Origin: Trichoplax sp. H2
Taxonomy: Eukaryota; Placozoa; Uniplacotomia; Trichoplacea
Direction of reading: 5' to 3'
Length of the DNA stretch: 64,000 nucleotides
Assembly: GCA_003344405.1 (NCBI GenBank)
Contig: NOWV01000173.1
Coordinates: 1 to 64,000 of the forward strand
Shown one piece after another: positions 1-12,000 of this stretch. The notes under the pieces were generated by a model that was not told the DNA's origin, did not search any database, and saw nothing but the letters and a program-made list of their open reading frames with translations. Within the stretch, counting starts at the first letter, position 1; every line of letters begins with the position of its first letter. A program made the translations under genes and the position numbers.

Positions 1-3000
1 CGAGATCGTAGCTTAAGAGAACTCATCCAGCTCTCAAACAAGAGAGATGTTACGGTAGTTTTTAGATGCTACGGATCGAAAGAGTACATGAATCCAAAAC
101 GTAAGAATGGAATGGAACTGAAATCTAATATTGAAACAGCAAGAAGAGGTAAGATCCACTAGCGGTACGGCACTTAAATATCTCTTATACTACTGGCTAA
201 CAGAATCATAATAAGATCAAATACTTAAATATCTCTTATACTACTGGCTAACAGAATCATAATAAGATCAAAAATAATTCAATTTCAATATATTAAGACT
301 TGCTAAAAATGTGCAAATGTGTTTTCTTTAAATTTTTATTTAAACTTTGCGTAACTGTAGCAGAGATGAGACTTTTTACTATCTTGTTTTGCATTAATTT
401 TAAACTTTTCATATTATTTGGAAGTTATGAGAGTAGAAAGAAATTCCAGATCACAAAATAGCAATTATACAATTAGCTTGATAAATGGACAAAATTCTAG
501 TGAAGGTACTGTTATCATTGAAAATCGAATAAATGGCCAGCGTGGAGCAGTTTGTGGTACTGCATGGCATGCCAGTGATGCCTCAGTCGTCTGTCGACAA
601 CTTGGTTTCCTTAGTTATAGGTCCAAAGCAAGTATGATATAGCTAATAGTACGACATCCTTCTTTTATCGTAGGTAGTTACCTAGATATTTCCAGCTTAA
701 TTAAATCTGTTTTACTAATTGGATTGAATTTGGCATTTATTCCAGCTGTAGCTAAACCAGGAAATTTAAGTATTATTGCAAGAGCATTGTTATGCTTGGG
801 AAATGAGCAAGTTATAGATAGCTGTACAATAGTATCTTGGAATGAACCATTTAGTTCTAATAATCTTTGTAATCAAGCAAGGACTGTAGCAACAGTGAAC
901 TGCGTATCGGAAGATAATAACCCAAATCGTAAGATTATGGAATCGGGTTTATTCCTACTGATATTTAAAACTATTTCTGTTACAAGTTTTCCCTAAATTT
1001 TCAACTATTTTTTTTTGTTTTATCACTAGTTCCAGGTAATTCCCCAGAAAGTTGCACCTTCAAATATGGATTCTGCAATTGGCAACGGAGTGGAAATTAT
1101 CTAATGCAATGGAATAATTATAATGGTTAATTGCTCTAGTCTATGTAACAGAAAGTGTAATATTTTCATGAAGATATTATTTATCAGAATTTAATTAATA
1201 CTGCGCCTTATTCGTAGAGTTCAATCAATCTGCTCGGATTAATCTGCAATTATTTATTACATTCTCAAATCATCAACAATTCTAATATTATTTTTCTAAT
1301 TTTATTTCTTCAAGGGGATTCGTATGCTTTTATATCTGTTCGTAGATTTGAAATACCCGCAACTGCTATATTAACCAGTCCGTTTTTGCGCTTGAAATCC
1401 TCAGACAAATCTGCTTTTGTATGCATTGACATTTATAGATGTTTATAGCAATTCATTAAAAAATTTATCATAACTTTGGATATAACCAAGGATACACTTG
1501 TGATGAATAATGTTCTTATGATCATATATTGATTTCAATTACAATACTTCGATTCAGATTAAATTTAAAATAAAGCTAGGTAGACTAGGGTATTTCGACG
1601 ATACTTCATTCTTTCGATACAAATATCGTGACTCTTCTTCTACGATTAAAATCGGCTTGCCAACGATCCCTTATACAGAATCTTGGGATGTATATACCTC
1701 AGAAGATTTCAAACCTCGAGATCCATTTCAAGTAAGTTTCACCTTGTTAAATACCGTATGTTAAGATACCGTGGAAATATATTTTACAGTTTTAATTAAA
1801 CAGATGCCATAAGGCTAACAAAAGCCTATGAAGGAATTGTAAATCAGAATTAAATGTTTATGCCTTTCAAAGTGTAATATTCTCCCCACAACATCAATAC
1901 AAATCTTGTCACGAATTCTTCCTCAATTAATTTCAAGTAATTTCAAATCTCACCGGAAAATTTTTGTACAATTTACAATTTTAATCTACATTCGTGGTCA
2001 AGCATTAAAAATAGTTAAAGTTACCAAAATGTGATGTAAAGCTAGAAAAATTGTGTTACTTTGCATCAAGATAGATATTAGTTACAATGTACATCATGAC
2101 TAGAAAGATGACTGTAGTAAGCTAATCATAAAATTTCCTTCTAATAATTACGTTGACATCACAAGTTTATTTGAGAACTCATTACAGGCCTGGTTGAACC
2201 TCAAAATTCTTAGTAATATAAGAAATATCTTAAAGTGTTTGGAAAGTATTACAATAAGCTGCTAATAGTTAAAGTTAGTGAGATGTATTATGTAAAGAGA
2301 GAAAAATGGAATACATAAATGTTGTATAAAAGTCGTAGTTAGTCTTCGTAGCTGGTTCAGGATGAGGGAGAAAGAAATTAATGCCTACGGAATTTTAAAG
2401 GCTCGTATGTTCATATAGATCAAGACTAAGCTCCTTTTCCATGTTGCGTTTATTGCAAATTGTAGCGAATCGCGAAATTTTAATATATTTACGCCAATGC
2501 AATTGAAATCCCTATATTTATTAGATAGTATAAATTAATTTCACTTTACAATAGCTGCTGCTATAAATATAAGTGATTGTTTGCTATCACATGGTACTTC
2601 AATTTATATGCATTATTATAACGTAGATTCCTTATTTATCTAGGTTGTGTTCATAGCCACGGCAAGCAATCGTAGGCAAATTGATATTAGTTTGAGCTTG
2701 GATCAAGTTTTTATTAATAATGCAGAACCGAATATAGGTTAGCCATGACTTAAAATTATAGTAATAGCAATGTATATGTTATACAAAAAATTATCATAAA
2801 ATCAAATCTATTTAAATTCGGATGTTCAGATACATTATGGGTTCGAGTTACAATACCTAATATTTATTAAAGTCCTATTACATAGCAGTTCTAACAGATA
2901 TTCGACTGTAACATGATTGTCTCATTCTCTGAGTAAATCCGTCTTATCTATTAACTCCAGGGCTCACTCAAGCGTCTCAATTAGCAGTGATCCTTTCTGT

Positions 3001-3283
3001 TACCATAATTGCCAGTCTCAGCCTTATATTTGGTATAGCTTATTATTGCCATTATCACAATAGGGAGGGTTGTAAAACATGTTGCGAAATTTGGTTAAAC
3101 TCAGGCACCAATCCAGCAGTAACTGGGACATCAACAACTAATAAACTGAGTTTGGGCTCTGAAACATCTGCCGATGTACTTCGAAGGGCAATACGTGACC
3201 ACCCTTACATACTTAATGAAATTAATACTCATTATCCAGGCAATTCAAGGGCACTTGAAACGGGATGTGACGAAGGCTGTTAG
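1..3283 (+). CDS. Receptor A: LRRCT-SRCR-MAM-TM protein, 5' end outside the window
   Basis: This is probably a single-pass cell-surface receptor. The exons I read are 1-148, 425-631, 746-928, 1030-1125, 1315-1418, 1558-1731, 2644-2737 and 2961-3283, giving 442 residues with every phase compatible; the upstream exon(s) lie outside the window. Exon 1 matches the LRR C-cap-like exon of receptors B and C. The next two exons form a group A SRCR domain (AVCGTAW, VVCRQLG, then four Cys, six in all). Four exons follow for a MAM domain (CTFKYGFCNW start, 58-codon middle exon). The last exon holds a TM helix (ILSVTIIASLSLIFGIAYY) and a Cys-containing tail ending EGC-stop. Unlike B and C it shows no terminal PPxY exon. 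The MAM domain keeps only its first Cys pair. The ligand is unknown. Confidence 0.8.
172..271. repeat. Tandem duplication, period 51 bp, two copies
   Basis: Two essentially identical copies (172-222 and 223-271) begin with acttaaatatctc. They sit in the first visible intron of receptor A, about 24 bp after its splice donor. The near-perfect identity indicates a recent duplication. Confidence 0.9.
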
Positions 3284-3691
3284 GAGAAAGATTATTCTCG
3301 TGATGAGGTATAAAATATAACTTCAATGTAATATCTTACCATGATAATCATGAAACTTAAAATTCAGGCTTTAATCTGAAATTGTATCGATTTAAAAAAA
3401 CATCTATTTTACGTATATTTAAACTAATTTCTAAAGTACGATAACGCTAGAGAATCAATTTTAAACATTTTACTGCTTAAAATGAAGTATCAGTAAAATT
3501 ATTTTCTCAGAATACTTTTAAAGCAAGTTAAAATTTAAAATTAATCTGATTTTTTAATCTGATTTATTGGTTTTCATAAATCTCAAATACCTAACATACA
3601 AAATTCAAAAAGCTACGTTTACTGGAATGAATTTACGGCCATGCAATCTTTTTAAAAATAATCTATTACTCATTATAAAATCATAATAATT
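3284..3691. other. 3' flank of receptor A
   Basis: This AT-rich stretch shows no supportable coding exon. It presumably includes the 3' UTR of receptor A. An aataaa-type signal occurs near 3690, at the edge of the inverted-repeat element. Confidence 0.4.
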
Positions 3692-4325
3692 TAATAAAGT
3701 GTGACAGTGTTATATACTACATTAGAGTAGAAATATCTATGTTAGGATAATTCTGTTAGCCTATCCTTATTTAGTTAACTTCTAATTTGGACATACTGTG
3801 TTTTAATATAGCACTGACTTTTTATGACAATGAAACATATACACATACTGAAATTAATAGTTATAATAGGGAATACAAATCATCTACTTACAGTTCGAAT
3901 CATTGTGATTGTAACTTAATAGTAGATTGTAAATTATCGAGGAAATATTCCGTGATAGAACATATCGTAATCTGATTATTCTGTATTAGCCATCAGATGT
4001 CTATGTTCGTAAATACTGTTGTCTGCATTAAGGAACCAGTAGCTAAAATTAATATCTAATTCAGTAAATGATTCCAAAGTTAATCGTACTAACTATGATT
4101 CATGACCTATTGAGGAAGAGTACATAAATGCAGCATAATATGTAATAAAGTGAATTCTTAAACTTAGTGTTTAACGTAATATACGAGGCATCTAAGTCTT
4201 TGTGTAGTCTGCTAGTAGAGCAAAAGTGTTTGTGATAGTGCAGATATCGTTCCTTGATACGTGGTTCAAGGAATTGACTTATTGATCGTACCTTACGTTA
4301 TCTTGTTGCAAAGCTGTTTTGTGAC
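3692..4325 (+). repeat. Left arm of a large inverted repeat
   Basis: This roughly 630-bp segment recurs in reverse orientation at 6537-7557, with the same order of landmarks: the outer edge at cagtgttatatac, a gaatcattgtgatt block, then ttatcttgttgcaaa near the inner edge. Divergence between the arms is a few percent to about 10 percent. The arms enclose about 2.2 kb. The layout fits a decayed foldback or long-TIR DNA transposon, or an inverted segmental duplication. I could not find a convincing target-site duplication. The short open frame 3787-3975 is part of the repeat and is not called a gene. Confidence 0.8.
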
Positions 4326-6536
4326 ATAAAGTAACATCCATATTTCAAGACCAAAATATAAGAATCCATAGCATCGAGCCTTATTAACTCTTAGAGATGT
4401 TTAGTTATTGCATTAGCATGACATAAGCTAAGGTGATTTGACATATTCTCTAAAAGTAGCAACTACTAAGGCTGTTGAAAGAATAACGATTAGGTTAATT
4501 AATTAATTAATCTACAAGATTCCAACTCAATAAAGTAAAAACTACAGATCGGTATAATAAAAATTATTGAAAAAATATTGAAATAATGTGCGTCAAGATA
4601 ATATTTAAAGTCAACTCTAATAAAGGATTTAGTAAAATATCTATATGAACTTAGTTCATCGATATAGCTTAGAAAATCAAATTAGCAACTGCAGTGAACG
4701 GTTGAATATCAAATATTAGTACAACGATAATAAAATTAATAAATTAGGTTTCTTTTGGCACTCCAAAAATTTACTTAAGTTACCCTTAAGTCATATCAAT
4801 CACCCTACATAAATTTGAATAACTTACTAGCATTATGAGTATGATGGAGGATTCGAAGAGTCAGCGGCTGCGGACTTAGTAGCCATCCACAGAAATTATG
4901 CAAGCGGTTTTAATAAAAAAGGATGCTTTATTGTAGATGTTAGTGAAGGTAAAATGCGGTAGTTACGGCAGATCAGCATGTAAGCTATGGCGAAGTAGCA
5001 TGAGGAAGTACTACAACTGCGATTAGTGCAACTGACAAATTTGAGGCAGAAATCATCAGTATTTATAGATTAAGAAATAGAACGCATGTAGAGAACAGGA
5101 TTATAGAATTCGATATGACATCTACCGTAAACAGACAGAGTAATAGCAAATGATTGTAGAAAACAGCAAAGACCGTAGGTGCTATAAATAACTAAACATA
5201 ATGAGCTATGTTAGAGCTACGTTAGAGCTATATTAGAGTATAGTAGAAATAGACTCTAAAACTATGTACACTCGGTAAAATACAAAATGTCTATATTTAA
5301 GAATATGCTAAGGACTATAGTGAAGTCTAAATATACTACAATGAGTATGTAAAACGATCTTTCCGACTTATCAGTGGATGTGAATTTTGCAGCTTAGTTT
5401 TGATAAATTTTAAAATTTTTCTTTGGATTTATAGAAAAAATATACGTACTAAAGTCATTTATGGATTCCATGATGGTGGTCTTCATACAAAGTCATTTGA
5501 TATCAGCAGCTAAGTGTAATAAATTAAAATGAAGGTTTTCTTACTGGAAAGAATATGAATGATTAATAAGTATTTAATATTTGCAAAATAATTATTCGGA
5601 CGTACCGTCTCGTAATATATATTAATGTACTACTTGCTTAGCACCGAAAAACTTGATGCGAGTATTTAAGGAGCTCAAACCATCAAGTAAAATCGTTGTA
5701 CATTCTAGTTGTATGGGAGGGATAGTAGCTGTTTAGAGGTTTATGGATATCTTATAGACAGTATTTATCTCAGATTAAAATCGCTAAAGATGTTGTCAGA
5801 TCTTAACTTTTTCTGTGCAGGGTAATTCTGATGTCACTAATACAACTATTAATTTCAACTAGTGAAACTCTCTAAACTCTAGTAAATAGAATGCATAATG
5901 TTGTAGTCTTCTTAACTATGTAGTTTTCTAAAGCAACATCTGTCAATTTCTTATTCTTTTACTACTCCAAGAATACTATAGTTAACGAACAATGTAACTT
6001 ATAATCTTTATCTTGTTATCCTTAATCGTAATATGCTGAACGATAAATAGTTTTATTAGATTGGGTAGATGATCGAACCACTTTGATGACAACGATTGCG
6101 TAGTAAAGAGACCGTGATAAGAAAAAGTAATTAATTTATTATTGTAATAGTCATAGACTGCTAAACTTTAACCCATGCAATAGTATTCTAGTCGATCCCT
6201 CGCTCATTATACTTTCTTACTGTTAATAGTAGAAATTTTAAACGCTCTGCTCGTAATACCCATCATAAAGGCGCTATGCCTTTAGGCTATCGTTACTTTA
6301 ACTTTCCTTTATTTTTCTGCTAATAACCAATGCAGTATGTTTTTTCGTGCACTAAAAAGTCCGAGGACTACGTGTGTTGGTTTAGGATTAGGGACGAGTT
6401 CGGAAGCAGGTTGTGGAAAATTTAAGATTTAGTTTCAGTCAGGATATTACTGCTTGTTTTAGCATCAGAGAGGCCATTTGCATTCTCTACATTGTGCACT
6501 GGCAGCGTATAAATTGCCCATTTCTCATTAGATAGT
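4326..6536. other. Spacer of the inverted repeat, with one exon-like island
   Basis: Most of this stretch has no open frame that I trust. One island, 4840-4948, looks exon-like: it follows a possible acceptor (attatgag), is open for 36 codons (starting YDGGFEESAAADL), is richer in G+C than its surroundings, and ends at a G|gtaaaa donor. I do not recognise the family. If the whole unit is a transposon, this could be a leftover of its cargo. Confidence 0.3.
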
Positions 6537-7557
6537 TGCCACAAAACAGATTTGCAACAAGATAACGTCATGTATGATCTATAAGTCAATTCCTTGAACC
6601 ATGTATCAAGGAACGATATCTGTACTATCAGAAACACTTTTGCTCTACTAGCAGACTACACAAAGACTTAGACGGCTCGTATTTTACGTTAAACACTAAG
6701 TTTAAGAATTCACTTTATTACACGATGTACTGCATTAATATACTCTTCCTCAATAGTTCGTGAGTCATAGTTAGTACGATTAACTTTGGAATCATTTACT
6801 GAATTAGATATTAATTTTAGCTACTGGTTCCTTAATGCAGACAACAGTATTTACGAGCATAGATATCTGATCGCTAATAATCACAATGATTCGAACTGTA
6901 AGTAGGTGATTTGTATTTCTATTGTAACTATTAATTTCAGTATGTGTATATGTTTCACTATCATAAAAAGTCAGTGCTATATTAAAACACAGTATATCCA
7001 CATTAGAAGTTAACTAAATAAGGATAGGATAACAGAATTATCCTAACATAGATATTTCTACTCNNNNNNNNNNNNNNNNNNNNACACTAAGTTTAAGAAT
7101 TCACTTTATTACACGATGTACTGCATTAATATACTCTTCCTCAATAGTTCGTGAGTCATAGTTAGTACGATTAACTTTGGAATCATTTACTGAATTAGAT
7201 ATTAATTTTAGCTACTGCTTCCTTAATGCAGACAACAGTATTTACGAGCATAGATATCTGATCGCTAATACAGAATAGTCAGATTACGATATGTTCTATC
7301 ACGGAACATTTCCACGATAATTTACAATCTATCATAAGTAAGTTATAATCACAATGATTCGAACTGTAAGTAGGTGATTTGTATTCCTATTGTAACTATT
7401 AATTTCAGTATGTGTATATGTTTCACTATCATAAAAAGTCAGTGCTATATTAAAACACAGTATATCCACATTAGAAGTTAACTAAATAAGGATAGGATAA
7501 CAGAATTATCCTAACATAGATATTTCTACTCTAATACAGTATATAACACTGTTATAA
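6537..7557 (-). repeat. Right arm of the inverted repeat, interrupted by an assembly gap
   Basis: This is the reverse complement of 3692-4325. It is present as two overlapping copies, 6537-7063 and 7084-7557, on either side of a run of N. The segment 6693-7063 is repeated at 7084-7533, but the second copy carries about 79 bp that the first lacks, and the left arm also has that insert. The open frames at 6422-6637 and 6804-7001 on the minus strand are shadows of this repeat. Confidence 0.8.
7064..7083. other. Assembly gap of 20 N
   Basis: Twenty N bases separate two near-identical copies of the same arm. This is a scaffold join of unknown true length and a likely place for a haplotype duplication artefact. 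Confidence 1.
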
Positions 7558-7569
7558 TGGTATGTCACT

Positions 7570-7750
7570 AAAGCCTCTGTCATTTGTTGACAACTTGGTT
7601 TTCTCGGTTATAAGTCTAAAACAAGTATGAGACAGCTAATAGCACGATGTCCTTCTTTAAGCCAGAAAATTTAAGTATAATCGCAAGAGCTTTATTATGC
7701 GTAGTAAATGAGCCCGTTATTAACAATTGTAGAATGGTGTCTTTAAATTA
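7570..7750 (+). pseudogene. SRCR fragment, broken copy from a receptor A-like gene
   Basis: The sequence matches receptor A at 584-850: the end of SRCR exon 1 (catttgttgacaacttggtt), the first roughly 35 bp of the following intron (gtatgagacagctaatag), then the start of SRCR exon 2 (gaaaatttaagtataatcgc). About 75 bp of intron including the splice acceptor is deleted, and stops follow. No other domains of the gene are nearby. The fragment abuts the outer edge of the right inverted-repeat arm, so one duplication or transposition event may have moved both. Confidence 0.8.
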
Positions 7751-9045
7751 ATTTAGAAAATAACTATCTTTTGGAACTGCATAAATAGTTGGATATTGAA
7801 TATCAGAAACACTGGCAATAAAAAAAATTAATTACTTATTTATATAAAATTTTATATAAAATTAAATACTTAATTTGACAAATTATAATATTTATCTTTG
7901 ATAGACTTGAATAACCTATTAGCGTGACGAGTAAGGTGATTATTATTACTTAACTATGGATGTCAATTTCGTTAATTAATCTGAGACTGAATATTAACAT
8001 GTTTTGGATTCAAAATCATAAATTTTTATAACTGATTTAAATTGAATTGGCTAAAGCTGAAGTAAAAATTTTGTTTGTACAACTTAATATCATGTAACCT
8101 ATTCTAAGAATTAAGTACAATCTTAAAATTATTCTCAAAGTTTCTTACTGTAAATATCCTTCCATAACAGTTATAACTTCTAACTAACTCTAGTTTCCTA
8201 TCTGTTCCGCGACGAGTAATATTGTGCTATGCTATATGAAATAAGAGTCTCATTAATGCTGTGCCATATGCTATAAGTTCTCTAGTACCGTAAGTAGATA
8301 CTTCGTACAAAAAATTGCAAAGGGTTAGCAGCTATTATGCTAGGGTACTTTGAAAATAAGCTTATTGTAAACTCACGGGCTAATAGATATAATTTAGCAG
8401 TCCTTTGGAAACTAATCTGTCCACAGCAATGATAAGAGAATCAAAGCTTTGATCATTAGAGCTTAGCCGAATACTTATGAACTATGGCAGCGCTTAAATT
8501 TTCATATTTATTAGTCTCTGTCTTTGGCAGTCATTTTAGAAATAAATTCGATTGCTATTAATACAACTCTGTAATAAATATTCTTAAACAACGTAAGCTA
8601 CCGTTAACTTTTAAATATACTTAAAAAGAGAAACTATGGTCTTCTAACTATTAATTATTCGTGGTAATTCAGTCACATTAGATTTGCTTGCATTACATAT
8701 TACCAATATGGGTTTCGATCGAAGAATCTTACTATCCCAAAATCTGATATATAAATTAATTTGTATCTTATATACTAAGAACTTTGAAGACACGATTTTA
8801 GTATTCTCCTTCTAAAATTCTTTCGAGATAATTTATATTCTTACATTTTAATCTCTTCTATGATTTAATTGTGATAAATGGTACAAGCATAGGTGTTTAG
8901 TTTCAAATTCGTTCACAAAGCAATTACTTTCAAAATCAGAAAGAAGTGTATTAATTTCGAACGTACTTAATTTTTATCTTTTTGTATTCTAAGAAGAATC
9001 ATTACTGTACACTCTTTGCCAACATGCTCACGTTCGGTTTAACAT
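7751..9045. other. Intergenic, nothing recognised
   Basis: AT-rich sequence with no supportable exon. It includes the 3' flank of the minus-strand adhesion GPCR gene that ends at 9046. Confidence 0.5.
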
Positions 9046-12000
9046 CTAACCTTGTACATTAATTGAAACATGATCAACTTTCTTCTTCACTATCACTTTT
9101 TCTCCATTATTGCTTTGATATTGAACAGAATTTCTTGTTAATTTGGGCGATTTCCCCCGTTTATCAGCTTTTGCGAATAAGCCGCGGCTTTCAGAGACGG
9201 GTGCCAATCTAATTAAAGCAAACTAATACTTAAAGGAAGCATAATCATTTTGAATTTTAGAAAGAATTCCCTAACTGAGTATAAAACTCAGATAATCGTT
9301 AAAATATGCAAATAAGATATCTCTTTACTGTCAAAAATTAGTGATAAACAAAAACGGCTTACAATAACAAACAATATACAGCCTGTTTTTATAGATTTAC
9401 TGTAGAACAGATCTATAATTGAGCTAAATCGCTACATCTTTCCTAATTTATTTTAAAAACATAAACAGCAGACAATCCAGCTGATATTTTTTTCTAACCC
9501 TGCACATACTTAATATTCATAAATAGATATATAGTAACTTTTATGGAATAGTATTTCGTCGGCTTTATTACAATCCACCCATGAATGTATATGTCGTTTA
9601 CCGTAAAGATAATCGGGCATTTTGCAAAGTGATCATTATTATAGATACATGATAAACTATGTGTAGCAAAGTCAATTCTTAAGGGTCTTCAATAAATCAG
9701 ACTATCTGGGTTTAAAACCCGAATTAAGCATTATTATAATAAAACCAACCGTAACTGTAGTTATAACAAGCTATGAACAAGAAGACTCCTGATCTACTCG
9801 TTACATACGCTTATAAATCCTAGCGCATGGCCTATTTAGTTATGGTAGTAACATTATTACGCTTCCAGGCACTAAGTACGGGCACTGAAATACAATATTT
9901 TGCCGCGTCATGAGCAACCAATCGCATTAAATTGCGCAAGGTTTATAGCCTGCGATAGTGCATATTAGTAATTCCGTACTTAATTAAGAATTTAGCTCAA
10001 GCACTAAACTCACTGCACTACACTGTGGTATTGGATTTATCATTATAAAGAGTATGTGCCTAATTTATTTCAGTGACTCAAGCTTAGATAATATCTTTGA
10101 GTTGCTATTTTGTCTAGTAGAAAATGATTAAATACGATTTCGTACAAGTTTTTGGTCATTACTTTACTATATTTTTAAATTTTAATTAACTTACGATGAC
10201 TTTGTCTGGGATTTAGGAAAATCTTGTGAAGTACTAGGTTCGTAAACCTTCCTATAAAATTCAAAAGTGAACAAAAATTTTAATATGGCAACCACGTGCC
10301 TTTGAATGACAATATTATTGAAGGAACATAAAGTTTTTAAATTTGATTCTCTGGTTAAAATTTAATTTTAGAATTAATAAACTAAAACCCGCCCAAAAAC
10401 TGATTCATACCTTCCAGTATCAATTTTTAATTTTATTTGTTTGGCTCTCCGTCTTTCCCAAGCTTTTTTAACCTTTGTAAATGAAAATAAGTTTTCACAG
10501 CAACGGTCAGTACATTTAACGACATTAGGATAACTCTCAACAATTCTATATAGAGTTCAGTTCACAAGAAGGGCTCAGATTTAATTGAAGGACATGATAA
10601 TTAATGAAGTGGTTAAGCTATCAAGTTTACTCATGTTTTTATATACTGTATCTGAGTATGTTATGGGAAATAAATAGAATATATATGTAAATAATAATTT
10701 TTAAAATAACAATTAAATTTACTAAGATTAAAATACAGTGCACAGCCGTATAGTAAACATCGTATACTATAGTATTTATTCTATATATCCAGCGTTAAAT
10801 TCATTAATATGAATACTAAATAAGATAATTTATGATTATAATGACCTCGCTTAATTAAATTATTAAGCTACAAACCTTTTCACTTCTTACTCCATGAAAT
10901 ATAAATAGGAAAAAACCCTAAAGATATAGCAGAGATATTACCCGGTAAGTAAATTTACTTATTTTTATATAAATTATACCAATCCTACAGACGCTAACCT
11001 GCAAAGAATTAGCAATTGCAAAAGGAAATTGTAAAACCGGAGAATCAGTTATAAACAACAGGCAGCCCAGTATCCAACCGGAACCAAGCAAGGGTAATAG
11101 GATTAACATGTCTTTAAGTACAATTCTAAGCAATCATGTATATGCATTGCCGTTAATCTAAATTGCTATAAACCTTTACGCGAACAAAAATGTTACCATA
11201 ATATTGCTATATATGATTTAATATCATTTTTTCTTTAAGAAAAGTACTATACCTAAATAGATTGGATTCTTTTTCAGTAGATTTTCTGGGGGCATTCTTA
11301 ACTGTGGTAATATGACCTCGTAAAACCAAAATTAGGAAATTGATGTTCAGCTAATAAGTAAAACAGTTTTGAAAGTATTTAGTTGCTAATAACTAAAAGT
11401 TGTTGGAAGTATATCTTTATTGCTGAACTATGAAACTTTGCAAACCAAAATCATAAATGAAAACGAACTTGATTCGAATGGTAATAAATCTAGAAAAGTT
11501 TATTTTTAAGTATCTGAAGATAATATAGCTTAGGTAGGATACTTTTGCTCAAAATATAATATACCAAAATCATCACTAAAACAGGAATTATAAATCCTAA
11601 AATAATAGGAGGATTGGTAGCCAGCCAACATCTACAAAAAAATTAAAATCTAATATGAAAAGCTTGATATGAGTTAGCGATGCTTATGCTATCATTGGAA
11701 TACGATTACAAGATTCTTATTTACTAACTTTATAACAAAATATGAATATTTACTTTGTTGATGTACAAAATCTGTGTATTTAATAAATAAATTTTCTGAT
11801 ATCCTATTCAATTTCAACGTAAAATTTATCTCGCTATTACGTACGCTTGCATGCCAATGTAATTCTCTATTCCCACGGAAAATATTACTGCAGTTAATGT
11901 GCCAACAGCAATGACAATAGATAAGCCTAAGTAGAAGAATGATAGCTAAAGATCAGCATATTCGTATTTCAAGGTGTTATCATCTTGAGATAGAGTAAAT

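Noticed and set aside
3787-7001. Similar short open frames beginning MDILCFNIALTFYD on opposite strands
   Set aside because: They are two copies of the inverted-repeat arm, diverge after about 30 codons, and have no family or splice support.
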